From the NCBI GenBank assembly GCA_002403455.1, contig DHHV01000021.1, forward strand, positions 1 through 32,617: a stretch of 32,617 bases of DNA, given 5' to 3'. The notes below the pieces were generated by a model. That model saw only the letters and a list, made by a program, of their open reading frames with translations. It did no database searches and had not been told where the DNA came from. The translations under genes were made by a program, and so were the position numbers. The stretch comes from Hyphomonadaceae bacterium UBA4763 (GTDB taxonomy: Bacteria > Pseudomonadota > Alphaproteobacteria > Caulobacterales > Aquidulcibacteraceae). Below are positions 1 to 7,343 of this stretch, one piece after another. Numbering within the stretch: position 1 is the stretch's first letter; every line of letters starts with the position of its first letter.

Positions 1-175
1 CGGCGAGCCCGCCTTGCGCCCAGGCGGTGGCGCTTGCCGCCCCCAGCCGCTGCGGCGCGATCACCAGCGGGCGACGCGGCGCCAGCCGAAGCGCCAAGAA
101 CAGGCCTGCAAGGCCCGCCCCTAAAATCAGTGGCCGGCCCGGCTCGAGCGCGCGTTCGTCCAGCAAGTCAGTCAT
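1..175 (-). CDS. nadB: L-aspartate oxidase, N-terminal part (runs off the window)
   Basis: Only the first 58 codons are present, from an ATG at 175 leftward to the window edge. The translation has the FAD-binding GxGxxG fold start of the NadB/succinate dehydrogenase flavoprotein family, with GAGLAGLFLALRLAP near residues 20-34, and then the NadB-like stretch AASATAWAQGGLA. NadB oxidises L-aspartate to iminoaspartate, which NadA condenses with dihydroxyacetone phosphate to give quinolinate. It lies downstream of nadA on the same strand, with one small gene between them, so all three are probably cotranscribed. No strong Shine-Dalgarno sequence is visible before the ATG, so the exact start is less sure than the identity. 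The rest of the gene lies outside the window. Confidence 0.88.
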   Translation of the reverse strand, partial: MTDLLDERALEPGRPLILGAGLAGLFLALRLAPRRPLVIAPQRLGAASATAWAQGGLA

Positions 176-206
176 GAAGAAAGGCGATCGTTCTAAAAAG
201 GCGCGC

Positions 207-680
207 TCAAGAGATCGCGCCGGTTCCACGCTCGAACACAACGGGCGCCGAGGCGAATGACCGCAAAATACCGGTCATCCGATTGGCCGATTCCACCGCC
301 AAATCGAAATTGTCCGGCCAATAATTCTCGAGGTCATACCCTTCTTTCGGAAAGGTCAGCGCGCCGACCTCGCTGTCGATCGTCAATTGCCCGTCGTCAA
401 AGCTCGCTTCGCAGGTTTGCTCGGTTTCGAGCCGGATGTCCGAACAGGTCTCGATCGCCTCAAAGCTGCATAAAAAGTCGCGCGCGTTGGCGCCGGCGCG
501 GATGACCATCCGCCCCGACAACACACAGCTTTGCCGATAGACGCTCGTCCGAAACGACCAAACGCCCAAGACGTCCCGCGCCGTGACCGCCGGGGCCGGC
601 TTGCGCGGGGCCTGCGCCAACGCCGCCCCGTTCAGGACAGATCCGATCAGCATGAGGCTAGAGGCAATAATTGCGCGCAT
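207..680 (-). CDS. small exported protein of unknown function inside the nad operon
   Basis: This 157-residue protein starts with a typical Sec signal peptide: a short basic start, a hydrophobic core, and a cleavage site near AALAQA, about residue 23. The mature part is acidic and contains four cysteines, so disulfides are possible. A segment around residues 36-60 (DVLGVWSF, then an SCVLSGRM stretch) recalls small lipocalin-like or protease-inhibitor-like beta barrels in which a GxW motif starts the fold, but I cannot assign a family. The ATG at 680 lies only 5 bases after the nadA stop and the stop lies about 30 bases before nadB, so it sits within the nad operon. An NAD-related role is not implied by the sequence itself. 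Confidence 0.7.
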   Translation of the reverse strand: MRAIIASSLMLIGSVLNGAALAQAPRKPAPAVTARDVLGVWSFRTSVYRQSCVLSGRMVIRAGANARDFLCSFEAIETCSDIRLETEQTCEASFDDGQLTIDSEVGALTFPKEGYDLENYWPDNFDLAVESANRMTGILRSFASAPVVFERGTGAIS

Positions 681-685
681 TCCCG

Positions 686-1813
686 CTAAATAACCTCAAC
701 CTCGGCCAGCGCCAAGCCGGTTTTGAACGCGGCCGGCGCCGTCGGGCGCGGCAGCGCCAACATGCGGGTGATCGCGCCTTTGGCCCGCGCGATCGTGTCG
801 GGATCGACCAGCACCTCATGCTGCATATGCAGCAACGCATCATAGATGTTCTCGAGCGTGATCTGCTTCATATGCGGGCACAGATTGCAGGGCCGGATGA
901 ATTCGACATCCGGATTGTCAGCCGCGACATTGCCGCTCATCGAGCATTCGGTCAGCAGCACCACGCGGCCCGGTTTGTTGGCCGCCACATAATGGGCCAA
1001 CGCCGCCGTTGAGCCGACAAAATCCGCCGCCGCCGCCACTTCCGGCGGGCATTCCGGGTGCGCCAGAATATGGGCGCCGGGGAAGCCCTCGCGCAATTGC
1101 GCAATTTCCTCGAGGCCAAAGCGCTCATGCACTTCGCAGCGGCCATGCCAGGCAATGATCCGCTTGCGCGTATGGGCCGCCACATTCTTGGCGAGGAATT
1201 CGTCCGGCAACATGATCACCGTGTCGCCGGGCAAGCTCTCCACCACTTGCAGCGCATTGGACGAGGTGCAGCAAATATCGCTCTCGGCTTTCACATCGGC
1301 CGAGGTGTTGACATAGGTCACGATCGGCACGCCCGGAAAGCGCTGTTTGATCAGGCGCACATCCGCCCCGGTGATCGAAGCGGCGAGCGAACAGCCCGCT
1401 TTCAAGCTCGGGATCAGCACGGTTTTTTCCGGCGCAAGGATTTTCGAGGTCTCGGCCATGAAATGCACGCCGGCCTGCACGATGATCTCGGCGTCGGTGC
1501 GGGCGGCTTCTTGCGCCAATTGCAGGCTGTCGCCGCGGAAATCGCCGACGCAGTGGAAAATCTCACTGGTCATATAATTATGGGCGAGGATCACCGCCTT
1601 GCGCTCGGCTTTCAGCGCGTTGATCGCGTGGATCAGCGGCGCATAAAGCGGCCATTCCATCGCCGGAATGAAATCCTTGACGCGCCCATAAAGCGGATCG
1701 GTGGCGCGTTTCACCTCAGGCGTATAGCGCAAGCCCCGGCGCGCCGCCGCATCGATCCCTGCGGGACGGGTCGGAATGTCGCAATCGGCGCGCGCGTCGA
1801 TCAAGGTCGCCAT
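686..1813 (-). CDS. nadA: quinolinate synthase
   Basis: NadA uses a [4Fe-4S] cluster to condense iminoaspartate with dihydroxyacetone phosphate to quinolinate in de novo NAD synthesis in the cytoplasm. The 375-residue product has the family's landmarks in order: ILAHNYM (75-81), DSLQLAQEAA (95-104), the AGCSLA motif with C141, TYVNTSADVKAESDICCTSSNA (from residue 166), HGRCEVHERF with C226, HPECPPEV, TECSMSGN and CNLCPHMK with C312. By homology to E. coli NadA, C141, C226 and C312 are the likely cluster ligands. The length is normal for the longer NadA class. The ATG at 1813 is preceded by a strong AGGAGG, which fixes the start. Two operator-like palindromes lie 58-140 bases upstream. An exported protein and nadB follow on the same strand. 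Confidence 0.96.
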   Translation of the reverse strand: MATLIDARADCDIPTRPAGIDAAARRGLRYTPEVKRATDPLYGRVKDFIPAMEWPLYAPLIHAINALKAERKAVILAHNYMTSEIFHCVGDFRGDSLQLAQEAARTDAEIIVQAGVHFMAETSKILAPEKTVLIPSLKAGCSLAASITGADVRLIKQRFPGVPIVTYVNTSADVKAESDICCTSSNALQVVESLPGDTVIMLPDEFLAKNVAAHTRKRIIAWHGRCEVHERFGLEEIAQLREGFPGAHILAHPECPPEVAAAADFVGSTAALAHYVAANKPGRVVLLTECSMSGNVAADNPDVEFIRPCNLCPHMKQITLENIYDALLHMQHEVLVDPDTIARAKGAITRMLALPRPTAPAAFKTGLALAEVEVI

Positions 1814-1870
1814 GTCTTCCTCCTGACCGGCGGGACCGGCGCCACAGCGCCAGCGCCCGCCTTTTTATTA

Positions 1871-1885
1871 TGCTCACTTTGAGCA
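1871..1885. promoter_or_regulatory. operator-like palindrome upstream of nadA, box 1
   Basis: TGCTCA-CTT-TGAGCA is a perfect inverted repeat with 6-base arms and a 3-base centre, 58 bases before the nadA start. A second, less perfect copy lies 65 bases further upstream, and both are followed by AAACCG, so the extended repeat is directional. Nad operons in alphaproteobacteria are known to be controlled by regulators such as NadQ or NrtR. I suspect this is such a site but cannot confirm which protein binds. Confidence 0.6.
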
Positions 1886-1899
1886 AAACCGAAATGCAG

Positions 1900-1918
1900 A
1901 ATCGCGTTAATCGCGATT
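1900..1918. promoter_or_regulatory. central palindrome between the two nadA boxes
   Basis: AATCGCG-TTAAT-CGCGATT is a perfect inverted repeat with 7-base arms and an AT-rich 5-base centre. It lies between the two operator-like boxes. It could be another protein site or part of the promoter region. The sequence is otherwise unrelated to the flanking boxes. Confidence 0.35.
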
Positions 1919-1935
1919 TGGGTTGGCGCGGCTTT

Positions 1936-1950
1936 TGCTACTTTTGAGCA
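1936..1950. promoter_or_regulatory. operator-like palindrome upstream of nadA, box 2
   Basis: TGCTACTTTTGAGCA matches box 1 at 12 of 15 positions and is also followed by AAACCG. With flanking bases the arms extend to TTTTGCT and AGCAAAA (1933-1953). The box centres are 65 bases apart, close to six helical turns, which would suit cooperative binding or looping. The regulator is not encoded nearby. Confidence 0.5.
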
Positions 1951-2021
1951 AAACCGGATCGCACATGTAGCGCGCGCATCCCGCGCCTGCAAGATCGATC
2001 CGATCACGGTTTATCACGCTG

Positions 2022-3752
2022 TCAAATCAAGCTTGGCCGTTCTTTGGCGACATCTAGAGCCGCCTCCAGCGCCGCGCCTAGCGCAACCAATCGTCCCTCG
2101 TCGAATAACCGCCCGGTCAAGCTCGTCGCCATCGGCACGCGCCGCATCGGCTGCGGACCGGGATTAGCCGGCGCGCCGAACAAGGTCCGGGTCGGCCGCT
2201 CGATAAAGCCGGAGCGGAACGCCAAAGTCGGATGCCCGGTCATATTGCCGATCAGCAGCAAATTCGCCGCGAAATTCGGGTGGATCAGCACATCCGCCTT
2301 GGCCATCAGGGCGTCCATCGCCTGCATGGTTTGGCGGCGCAGGCGCGAGCGCTGCACATGCGCGATCGCGGTTTGGAACCGCGCGGCGCGGAACAAATTT
2401 GGCCAGGCTTGATCGGCCTGCCAGGTCAGCTGATCATCAAGATTATCGAGCGTCAGCCCCTCGAACGCCGCCGCCGCCTCGATGACGACGATGTCGCCCA
2501 ATTGCCCAAACGGCAAATCCGGCAGCTTGACCTCGACGAGGCTTGCGCCCAGCGCTTTGGCCGCCGCCAACGCCGCCCGATCGGGCGCGGCGACATTGTC
2601 GCCCGCGAACCAGGCCGGATCATAGCCGATTTTCAGCGATCTTACGTCGAATTTCGGATCAAAGGCCAACGGCGCATCGATCGATCCGGCATCGGCCAAG
2701 TCCGCGCCGTTGATCGCGTCCAGCACCAAAATCGTGTCCCAGGCCGACCGACACAGCGGCCCGACCTTGTCCAGCGACCAACATAGCGCCATCGCGCCGG
2801 CCCGCGATACCCGCCCAAAGGTCGGCCGCAGCCCGGTCGTCCCGCAGCGATGGCTCGGCGAGACGATCGAGCCCAAGGTTTCGGTGCCGATCGCAAAGGA
2901 ACACAGGCCCGCCGCCGCGGCGCTGGCCGACCCGGCGCTCGACCCGGACGAGCCTTCGTCCGGATTGAACGGATTGCGTGTGGTCTTCCCCAGCCAAATG
3001 TCGCCATAAGCGAGCGCGCCGACCCCGGTCTTGCCCAACAACACACAGCCCGCCGCTTGTAATTTGGCGACGACGGCGCTGTCGGCCGCCGCGATCCGGT
3101 CGGCGTAAGGCTCGGCGCCCCAGGTGGTCTTCAAGCCCTTGGCGTCAAACAAATCTTTGAGCGCATAGGGCAAACCGTGCAGCAAAGAGTGGGCCCTGCC
3201 GGCGCGGCGCTCGGCGTCGGCGCGGTCGGCTGCCGCCAAAGCGTCGGGCGCCAAACCAACATAAGCGTTCAATTTGGGGTTGAGCGCGGCGATCCGGTCC
3301 AGATAAATCTGCGTCAGCGCCCGGCTGGTCAGCTGGCCTTGCCGCAGCCACGCGGCTTGGCGCCAGGCCGGAGCGAAAGCCAGATCATCAGCATTTGTCG
3401 GCGCGGGGCCGGCGCCCTCGGGCAGCGACTTTTTGCCGCGTCGCGGCGCCGGCAAGGCAAAGCCCGGCAAGCGCGGATCAAACATGTCGGCCGGCGCCAA
3501 CGCATTGTCAAAGCGGGTTTTGGCAAGCGCCCGCAGACTTGCCACGCCTTCATCGACGCTCGCCAGCATCTGGGCGCGCTCTTCTGGGGTAAAATTTCCC
3601 CCGATCAGGCCCTCGCAGCGTGCGATCAGGTCCGCATCCGCCTTAAATGGGGGGGATTCTTGCGCGCACGCGGTCGCTGTCGCGGCTGTCGCCCCCGCGC
3701 CGGCAGCCAACGCGCCTAGAAACGCGCGGCGATCAATCGATGAACGGGTCAT
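2022..3752 (-). CDS. Tat-exported amidase-signature hydrolase
   Basis: This 576-residue protein belongs to the amidase signature family, which hydrolyses amide bonds through a Ser-cisSer-Lys triad. The visible triad is K199 (in GLPYALKD), the cis-serine S272 (in EGSSGSSAGSA, 266-276) and the nucleophile S295 (in GTETLGSIVSPS). The N-terminus carries a twin-arginine signal (DRRAFLG, residues 7-13) followed by an alanine-rich hydrophobic stretch ending in ATACAQ. It is therefore probably moved folded to the periplasm, and the cysteine might serve as a lipidation site. The first 120 residues after the signal are an N-terminal extension common in exported amidases of this group. The substrate cannot be read from sequence. 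It stands alone between the nad operon and a small membrane gene. Confidence 0.9.
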   Translation of the reverse strand: MTRSSIDRRAFLGALAAGAGATAATATACAQESPPFKADADLIARCEGLIGGNFTPEERAQMLASVDEGVASLRALAKTRFDNALAPADMFDPRLPGFALPAPRRGKKSLPEGAGPAPTNADDLAFAPAWRQAAWLRQGQLTSRALTQIYLDRIAALNPKLNAYVGLAPDALAAADRADAERRAGRAHSLLHGLPYALKDLFDAKGLKTTWGAEPYADRIAAADSAVVAKLQAAGCVLLGKTGVGALAYGDIWLGKTTRNPFNPDEGSSGSSAGSASAAAAGLCSFAIGTETLGSIVSPSHRCGTTGLRPTFGRVSRAGAMALCWSLDKVGPLCRSAWDTILVLDAINGADLADAGSIDAPLAFDPKFDVRSLKIGYDPAWFAGDNVAAPDRAALAAAKALGASLVEVKLPDLPFGQLGDIVVIEAAAAFEGLTLDNLDDQLTWQADQAWPNLFRAARFQTAIAHVQRSRLRRQTMQAMDALMAKADVLIHPNFAANLLLIGNMTGHPTLAFRSGFIERPTRTLFGAPANPGPQPMRRVPMATSLTGRLFDEGRLVALGAALEAALDVAKERPSLI

Positions 3753-3868
3753 GCGGGCTCCCTCAATTCAAGCGGGAGCGTTTCAAAACTATCGGAGCGG
3801 CGCAAGCCTGAACTTGCGGCGCTTGCGCGTTTTAAATGACCTCTCCGCGCTAAGCAAATATTCCAAAG

Positions 3869-4057
3869 CTACGCTCTGGCTTTCCCGCGCGGTCCGAAAA
3901 ACAACCACGCCAGAAATCCGAATAACGGGATAACCAACACCACAATGATCCAAACGACTTTGCCGAGATTGCCTTCTTTCGATTGCGCGATGTTCAAAAT
4001 CGCCCAAATCGCCAAGCCAAGGCCAATCAGACCAAAAATTCCCGGGCCGAAATCCAT
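3869..4057 (-). CDS. small two-helix membrane protein with PLDc_N domain
   Basis: This 62-residue protein consists of two hydrophobic helices (about 5-24 and 33-54) joined by a short polar linker with the NIAQSKEGNLGKVVW pattern, and it ends in FFGPRGKARA. This is the layout of the PLDc_N (phospholipase D nuclease N-terminal) domain, which in larger proteins precedes cardiolipin synthase catalytic domains but here stands alone. Stand-alone PLDc_N proteins are common and their role is not known. A GGGAG sequence about 8 bases before the ATG supports the start at 4057. Another ORF overlapping this region in a different frame has no family support. Confidence 0.85.
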   Translation of the reverse strand: MDFGPGIFGLIGLGLAIWAILNIAQSKEGNLGKVVWIIVVLVIPLFGFLAWLFFGPRGKARA

Positions 4058-4126
4058 CGTCGCGCTCCCAACCCTTCTCGTTAAACGATAAATCGTGTTT
4101 TTTGCCGAAAAGTCAAGATCGGCCCC

Positions 4127-5521
4127 TCACCGCCCAATCCGCCGCCACACCGCCCCTTGCGGCCCATCCAGCACCTCTACGCCCAACGCGGTCAGTTCGC
4201 TGCGCAATTGGTCGGCCGCCGGCCAATTTTTCGCCGCGCGCGCCGCGCCGCGCGCCTCCATCAAACGCTCGATCTGGGCGATATCGAGGTCGTCGCTGGC
4301 CTGAAACCAGGCGTTCGGCGCTTCCGACAACAGGCCGAGCAGGCCGCCCGCATCCAGCATTTTCCCTTTTATTTCCGCGAGTTGCGCATTTTCTGTCGCG
4401 CGATTGGCTTCCGTCGCGAGCCCAAACAACGCCCCCATTGCGCGCGGGGTGTTGAGGTCGTCGGCAAGCGCTGCGCGCACCTCCTCCGCTTGCGCCGCTG
4501 GATCGGCGTCGATCGGCGCCAAACGCTGCAAAGCGCCGTATAAGCGATCAAGCCCCGCTTGGGCTTGGGTCAATAATTGATCGGTCCAGTCCAACGGTTG
4601 ACGATAATGCGCCGATAGCATCGCCGCCCGAATGGTCTCGCCTTTATAGTGTTTCAGCAAATCATGCACAAGCAACACATTGCCGATACTCTTCGACATT
4701 TTTTCCGAATCAATGCTCAGAAAGCCATTGTGCAGCCAATATTGCGCCAGCGGCGCGTGATTGGCGCAATGACTCTGCGCGATTTCATTCTCATGATGCG
4801 GAAAGATCAGATCATGGCCGCCGGCGTGGATATCGATGGTCTGCCCCAGCACCGCGCCGATCATTGCCGAGCATTCAATATGCCATCCCGGCCGGCCCGG
4901 CCCGAAGGGCGAGTCCCAGGCCGGCTCGCCCGGCTTTGCGGCCTTCCACAGCGCAAAATCGCCCGGATGACGTTTTTCCGGCTCGAGATCGACCCGTGCG
5001 CCAGCTTCCAATTCGTGCAGGTTTCGCTTCGACAACGCCCCGTAAGTCGGCATCGACGGCACGTGAAACCAAACCCCGGTTTCGGTCCGATAAGCGTGCG
5101 CCTTTTGCAGCAATTGGGCGATGATTTCGATCATTGCGGCCACATAATCGGTCGCTTTTGGCTCGTAATTGGGCGCTAAGGCGTTCAATTTGGCCATATC
5201 TTGACGGTAAATATCGGCAAAACGCGCCGTTAATTGCGCGATTGGCTCGCCCGATTGCACGGATTTGGCGATGATTTTGTCGTCAATGTCTGTGATATTG
5301 CGCGCATAAACGACGCAATTGGGCCCAAATTGGTCGCGCAACAGCCGAAAAAGAACGTCAAAAGCGACGACGGGCCGCGCATTTCCGATGTGTGCGTAAT
5401 TATAAACGGTCGGTCCGCACACATAAAGCGTGACGTTTTGCGGGTTTTGCGGCGCAAAATCGCGCTTCTGCGCGGTCATTGTGTCGTATAATCGCAAGGT
5501 GTGCGCAGGTTTTTGCATCAT
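4127..5521 (-). CDS. cysS: cysteinyl-tRNA synthetase
   Basis: CysRS charges tRNA-Cys with cysteine in the cytoplasm. Counting from the ATG at 5521, the class I signature is HIGN at 44-47 and KMSKS is at 274-278. The zinc site that selects cysteine is C35, C217, H242 and E246, as in the E. coli enzyme. The C-terminal helical anticodon-binding region is complete, ending in GPQGAVWRRIGR, and the length of 464 residues is normal. The open frame continues upstream to a TTG at 5608 with another ATG at 5575, but the E. coli-like start (LRLYDTMTAQKRDF) lies only 8 residues inside the chosen ATG, so the shorter form is preferred. The gene is divergent from folE across 344 bases. Confidence 0.95.
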   Translation of the reverse strand: MMQKPAHTLRLYDTMTAQKRDFAPQNPQNVTLYVCGPTVYNYAHIGNARPVVAFDVLFRLLRDQFGPNCVVYARNITDIDDKIIAKSVQSGEPIAQLTARFADIYRQDMAKLNALAPNYEPKATDYVAAMIEIIAQLLQKAHAYRTETGVWFHVPSMPTYGALSKRNLHELEAGARVDLEPEKRHPGDFALWKAAKPGEPAWDSPFGPGRPGWHIECSAMIGAVLGQTIDIHAGGHDLIFPHHENEIAQSHCANHAPLAQYWLHNGFLSIDSEKMSKSIGNVLLVHDLLKHYKGETIRAAMLSAHYRQPLDWTDQLLTQAQAGLDRLYGALQRLAPIDADPAAQAEEVRAALADDLNTPRAMGALFGLATEANRATENAQLAEIKGKMLDAGGLLGLLSEAPNAWFQASDDLDIAQIERLMEARGAARAAKNWPAADQLRSELTALGVEVLDGPQGAVWRRIGR

Positions 5522-5617
5522 GTCGGCGGGCTTGGTGACGGATTTTGGCCCTTGCGCTGCGCAAATTGGGGCCATTTCGTCAACCGAAAATCGCTTATTC
5601 AGCGCCAAAGCCGCGCC

Positions 5618-5630
5618 TTGCCTGAGGCAA
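5618..5630. promoter_or_regulatory. short palindrome in the cysS-folE divergent region
   Basis: TTGCCTGAGGCAA is a perfect 13-base palindrome with 6-base arms around one base. It lies in the 344-base divergent region between cysS and folE, about 97 bases upstream of the first folE leader hairpin. It could be a regulator site for either gene. Nothing nearby identifies the regulator. Confidence 0.3.
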
Positions 5631-5714
5631 AATGACCTTCACGGGCGCGTTTTTAGGGCTAGCCGCGCGCGATTCTTCGACCATATTGGATGCCGAGGGC
5701 GGAAATCCTCAGAC

Positions 5715-5842
5715 GCGGCGAGGTAAAATCGCCGCAAAAACCCGCAATCTGGGAGCTTCTGCTCCGTTGCGGGCGGGCGTTAAGTCCGCTTTTGCGCCGT
5801 TTGCAAGTATTTGCAGCGCCAAAGGCGGCTCGACCTCCGCCT
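5715..5842 (+). ncRNA. structured 5' leader of folE (candidate cis-regulatory RNA)
   Basis: Three consecutive hairpins can form in the folE leader. Hairpin 1 is GCGGCGA / TCGCCGC (5715-5721 with 5729-5735, 7-base loop GGTAAAA). Hairpin 2 is two-part: CCCGCAA / TTGCGGG (5741-5747 with 5767-5773) enclosing GGAGC-TTCT-GCTCC (5752-5765). Hairpin 3 is AGGCGG / CCGCCT (5823-5828 with 5837-5842), ending 23 bases before the folE ATG. No U-run follows any of them, so an intrinsic terminator is not obvious; control of translation is more likely. I recall a conserved 'folE motif' RNA reported upstream of folE in Alphaproteobacteria, but I cannot check this sequence against its covariance model. Confidence 0.45.
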
Positions 5843-5865
5843 GTTTTGGCAAGAAAGTGACTGTA

Positions 5866-6498
5866 ATGGACGCATTGACCGATCCACGCGCGCTTGCGGC
5901 GCTTGAAACCCCTGCGCGACCAACCCAAGAAGAAGCCGAAGCGGCCGTCAGGACTTTGCTGGCCTGGGCAGGTGATAACCCGCAGCGCGAAGGTCTTTTG
6001 GATACGCCAAAGCGCGTTGTGAAAGCTTATCGCGAATATTTCTCAGGATATGAGGCTGACCCCATCGCCGAATTGTCACGCACCTTTGAAGATGTGCAAG
6101 GCTATGACGACATCGTCATGTTGCGCAATATTGACGTCGAAAGTCATTGTGAACACCACATGGCGCCTTTTTTAGGCAAAGCGCATGTTGCCTATGTGCC
6201 GACCAAAGCGGTTGTGGGGATTTCGAAGATCGCGCGGGTCGTGGAGATTTTCTCCAAGCGCCTGCAGACCCAAGAAACACTGACCGCCCAGATCGCCGAT
6301 GCAATCAATGAGGCGATGGCGCCGGCCGGCGTCGCCGTCCTGGTCGAAGCCGTTCACCAATGCATGACGATGCGCGGCGTTCATCACAAGGATGTATCGA
6401 CGATCACGACGCAGTTTTCAGGCGTTTTCAAAACTGATCGCGACTTGCGGGATCGCTTTATTCGCCTTGCCGCAAAAGATGAGCGCCGACTTGCTTAA
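5866..6498 (+). CDS. folE: GTP cyclohydrolase I
   Basis: FolE converts GTP to 7,8-dihydroneopterin triphosphate, the first step of tetrahydrofolate synthesis. The 210-residue protein carries the zinc ligands C95 and H98 (in VESHCEHHMAPF) and C166 (in HQCMTMRGV), together with GKAHVAYVPT and the DTPKRVVKAY region, all typical of the type IA enzyme. The open frame extends upstream to an ATG at 5632, but that extension of 78 codons has no family counterpart and overlaps the leader hairpins. The ATG at 5866 gives the normal family length. The gene ends 6 bases from an opposing ORF. Confidence 0.95.
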   Translation: MDALTDPRALAALETPARPTQEEAEAAVRTLLAWAGDNPQREGLLDTPKRVVKAYREYFSGYEADPIAELSRTFEDVQGYDDIVMLRNIDVESHCEHHMAPFLGKAHVAYVPTKAVVGISKIARVVEIFSKRLQTQETLTAQIADAINEAMAPAGVAVLVEAVHQCMTMRGVHHKDVSTITTQFSGVFKTDRDLRDRFIRLAAKDERRLA

Positions 6499-6504
6499 CA
6501 TCTA

Positions 6505-7167
6505 TTAGACCATTTCCAAGGCCATGCTTTCGGCGACGAGTGAAATAGCGGTATAGACTTGCACAGCGTTTGGCGCATTGCCGCTGGGTTCGCCTCGGGT
6601 ACGACGCCATTCCAGCGGCACGGGCGCCTCCAGCAAGATGGAGGCGCTTTGCGCGGCGAGCGCAAAGAATAAGGCAGCATTGGAGAAGTCGTGCGGCGAG
6701 CACGTTCGCGCAATTTCTGCCTCAATACCAGCCCCGCAGCCAATAATCTCGGTCAATCGATCCGCCAAGTTGGCGCGCGACAGCCGCGCCGGGCCGCTGG
6801 GCGCCAGTTTTCGCCCCGGCCAATACAACCCGGCGCAATCGCGCGCCTGCGGGTCGATTCGATTTTCCGCGAAGGAATGGAGTGCGATTCGCGACGTATA
6901 AGTCAGAAAGACCAGCAAGATTGGCCCCAAGCGGGCAAATAAATCGATTTGGATAAGGCTGGACCAGTGACAATACACCAGGCCGAGATTGAGCGCAGGC
7001 GCCAAACCACAACGATCCATCGAACGCATGCCTGCTATTGCGCGATCTCCGTCTTGGCGCAGACCTTGCGCATCCGCCAAGAACAATACAGTGGTTGCCG
7101 CTTTGGGCGGCGCAAGGCGCGGCTTCCCGCCCAAAGTAACGCCAAAAGCCGAATCGACGGTTGTCAT
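6505..7167 (-). CDS. hypothetical protein, no family recognised
   Basis: I do not recognise this 220-residue product. Its codon use resembles that of its neighbours, with G or C favoured at third positions, and no better ORF competes on either strand, so it is probably real. The only clearly hydrophobic stretch is around residues 77-89 (ARLGPILLVFLTY). The C-terminal 80 residues (LADRLTEIIG through SMALEMV) look like a soluble helical domain. No strong Shine-Dalgarno sequence precedes the ATG at 7167, so the true start could be an internal methionine. It is tail-to-tail with folE and divergent from the permease gene. Confidence 0.5.
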   Translation of the reverse strand: MTTVDSAFGVTLGGKPRLAPPKAATTVLFLADAQGLRQDGDRAIAGMRSMDRCGLAPALNLGLVYCHWSSLIQIDLFARLGPILLVFLTYTSRIALHSFAENRIDPQARDCAGLYWPGRKLAPSGPARLSRANLADRLTEIIGCGAGIEAEIARTCSPHDFSNAALFFALAAQSASILLEAPVPLEWRRTRGEPSGNAPNAVQVYTAISLVAESMALEMV

Positions 7168-7343
7168 AAAATTGTCATATCGCGCGGCGATACATCCGTC
7201 TACGGAGCGAATGCGGCGCCGACAGGATTGTGCGTGGGTTGTTTACAGCAAAAGCGCGTCCGCCTAATCTCCAAGCGATTAACCGGTTGTTCCAGACACC
7301 TGGCAGCAATACCTACCGCCGCGATCGATGTGAGAGTCCTGCT

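Noticed and set aside
1058..1882. 274-codon open frame on the plus strand over nadA
   Set aside because: It is antisense to nadA, with no domain and no ribosome site.
5632..5865. In-frame extension of folE by 78 codons
   Set aside because: The extension has no counterpart in the GTP cyclohydrolase I family and covers the hairpin leader. The ATG at 5866 gives the normal length.
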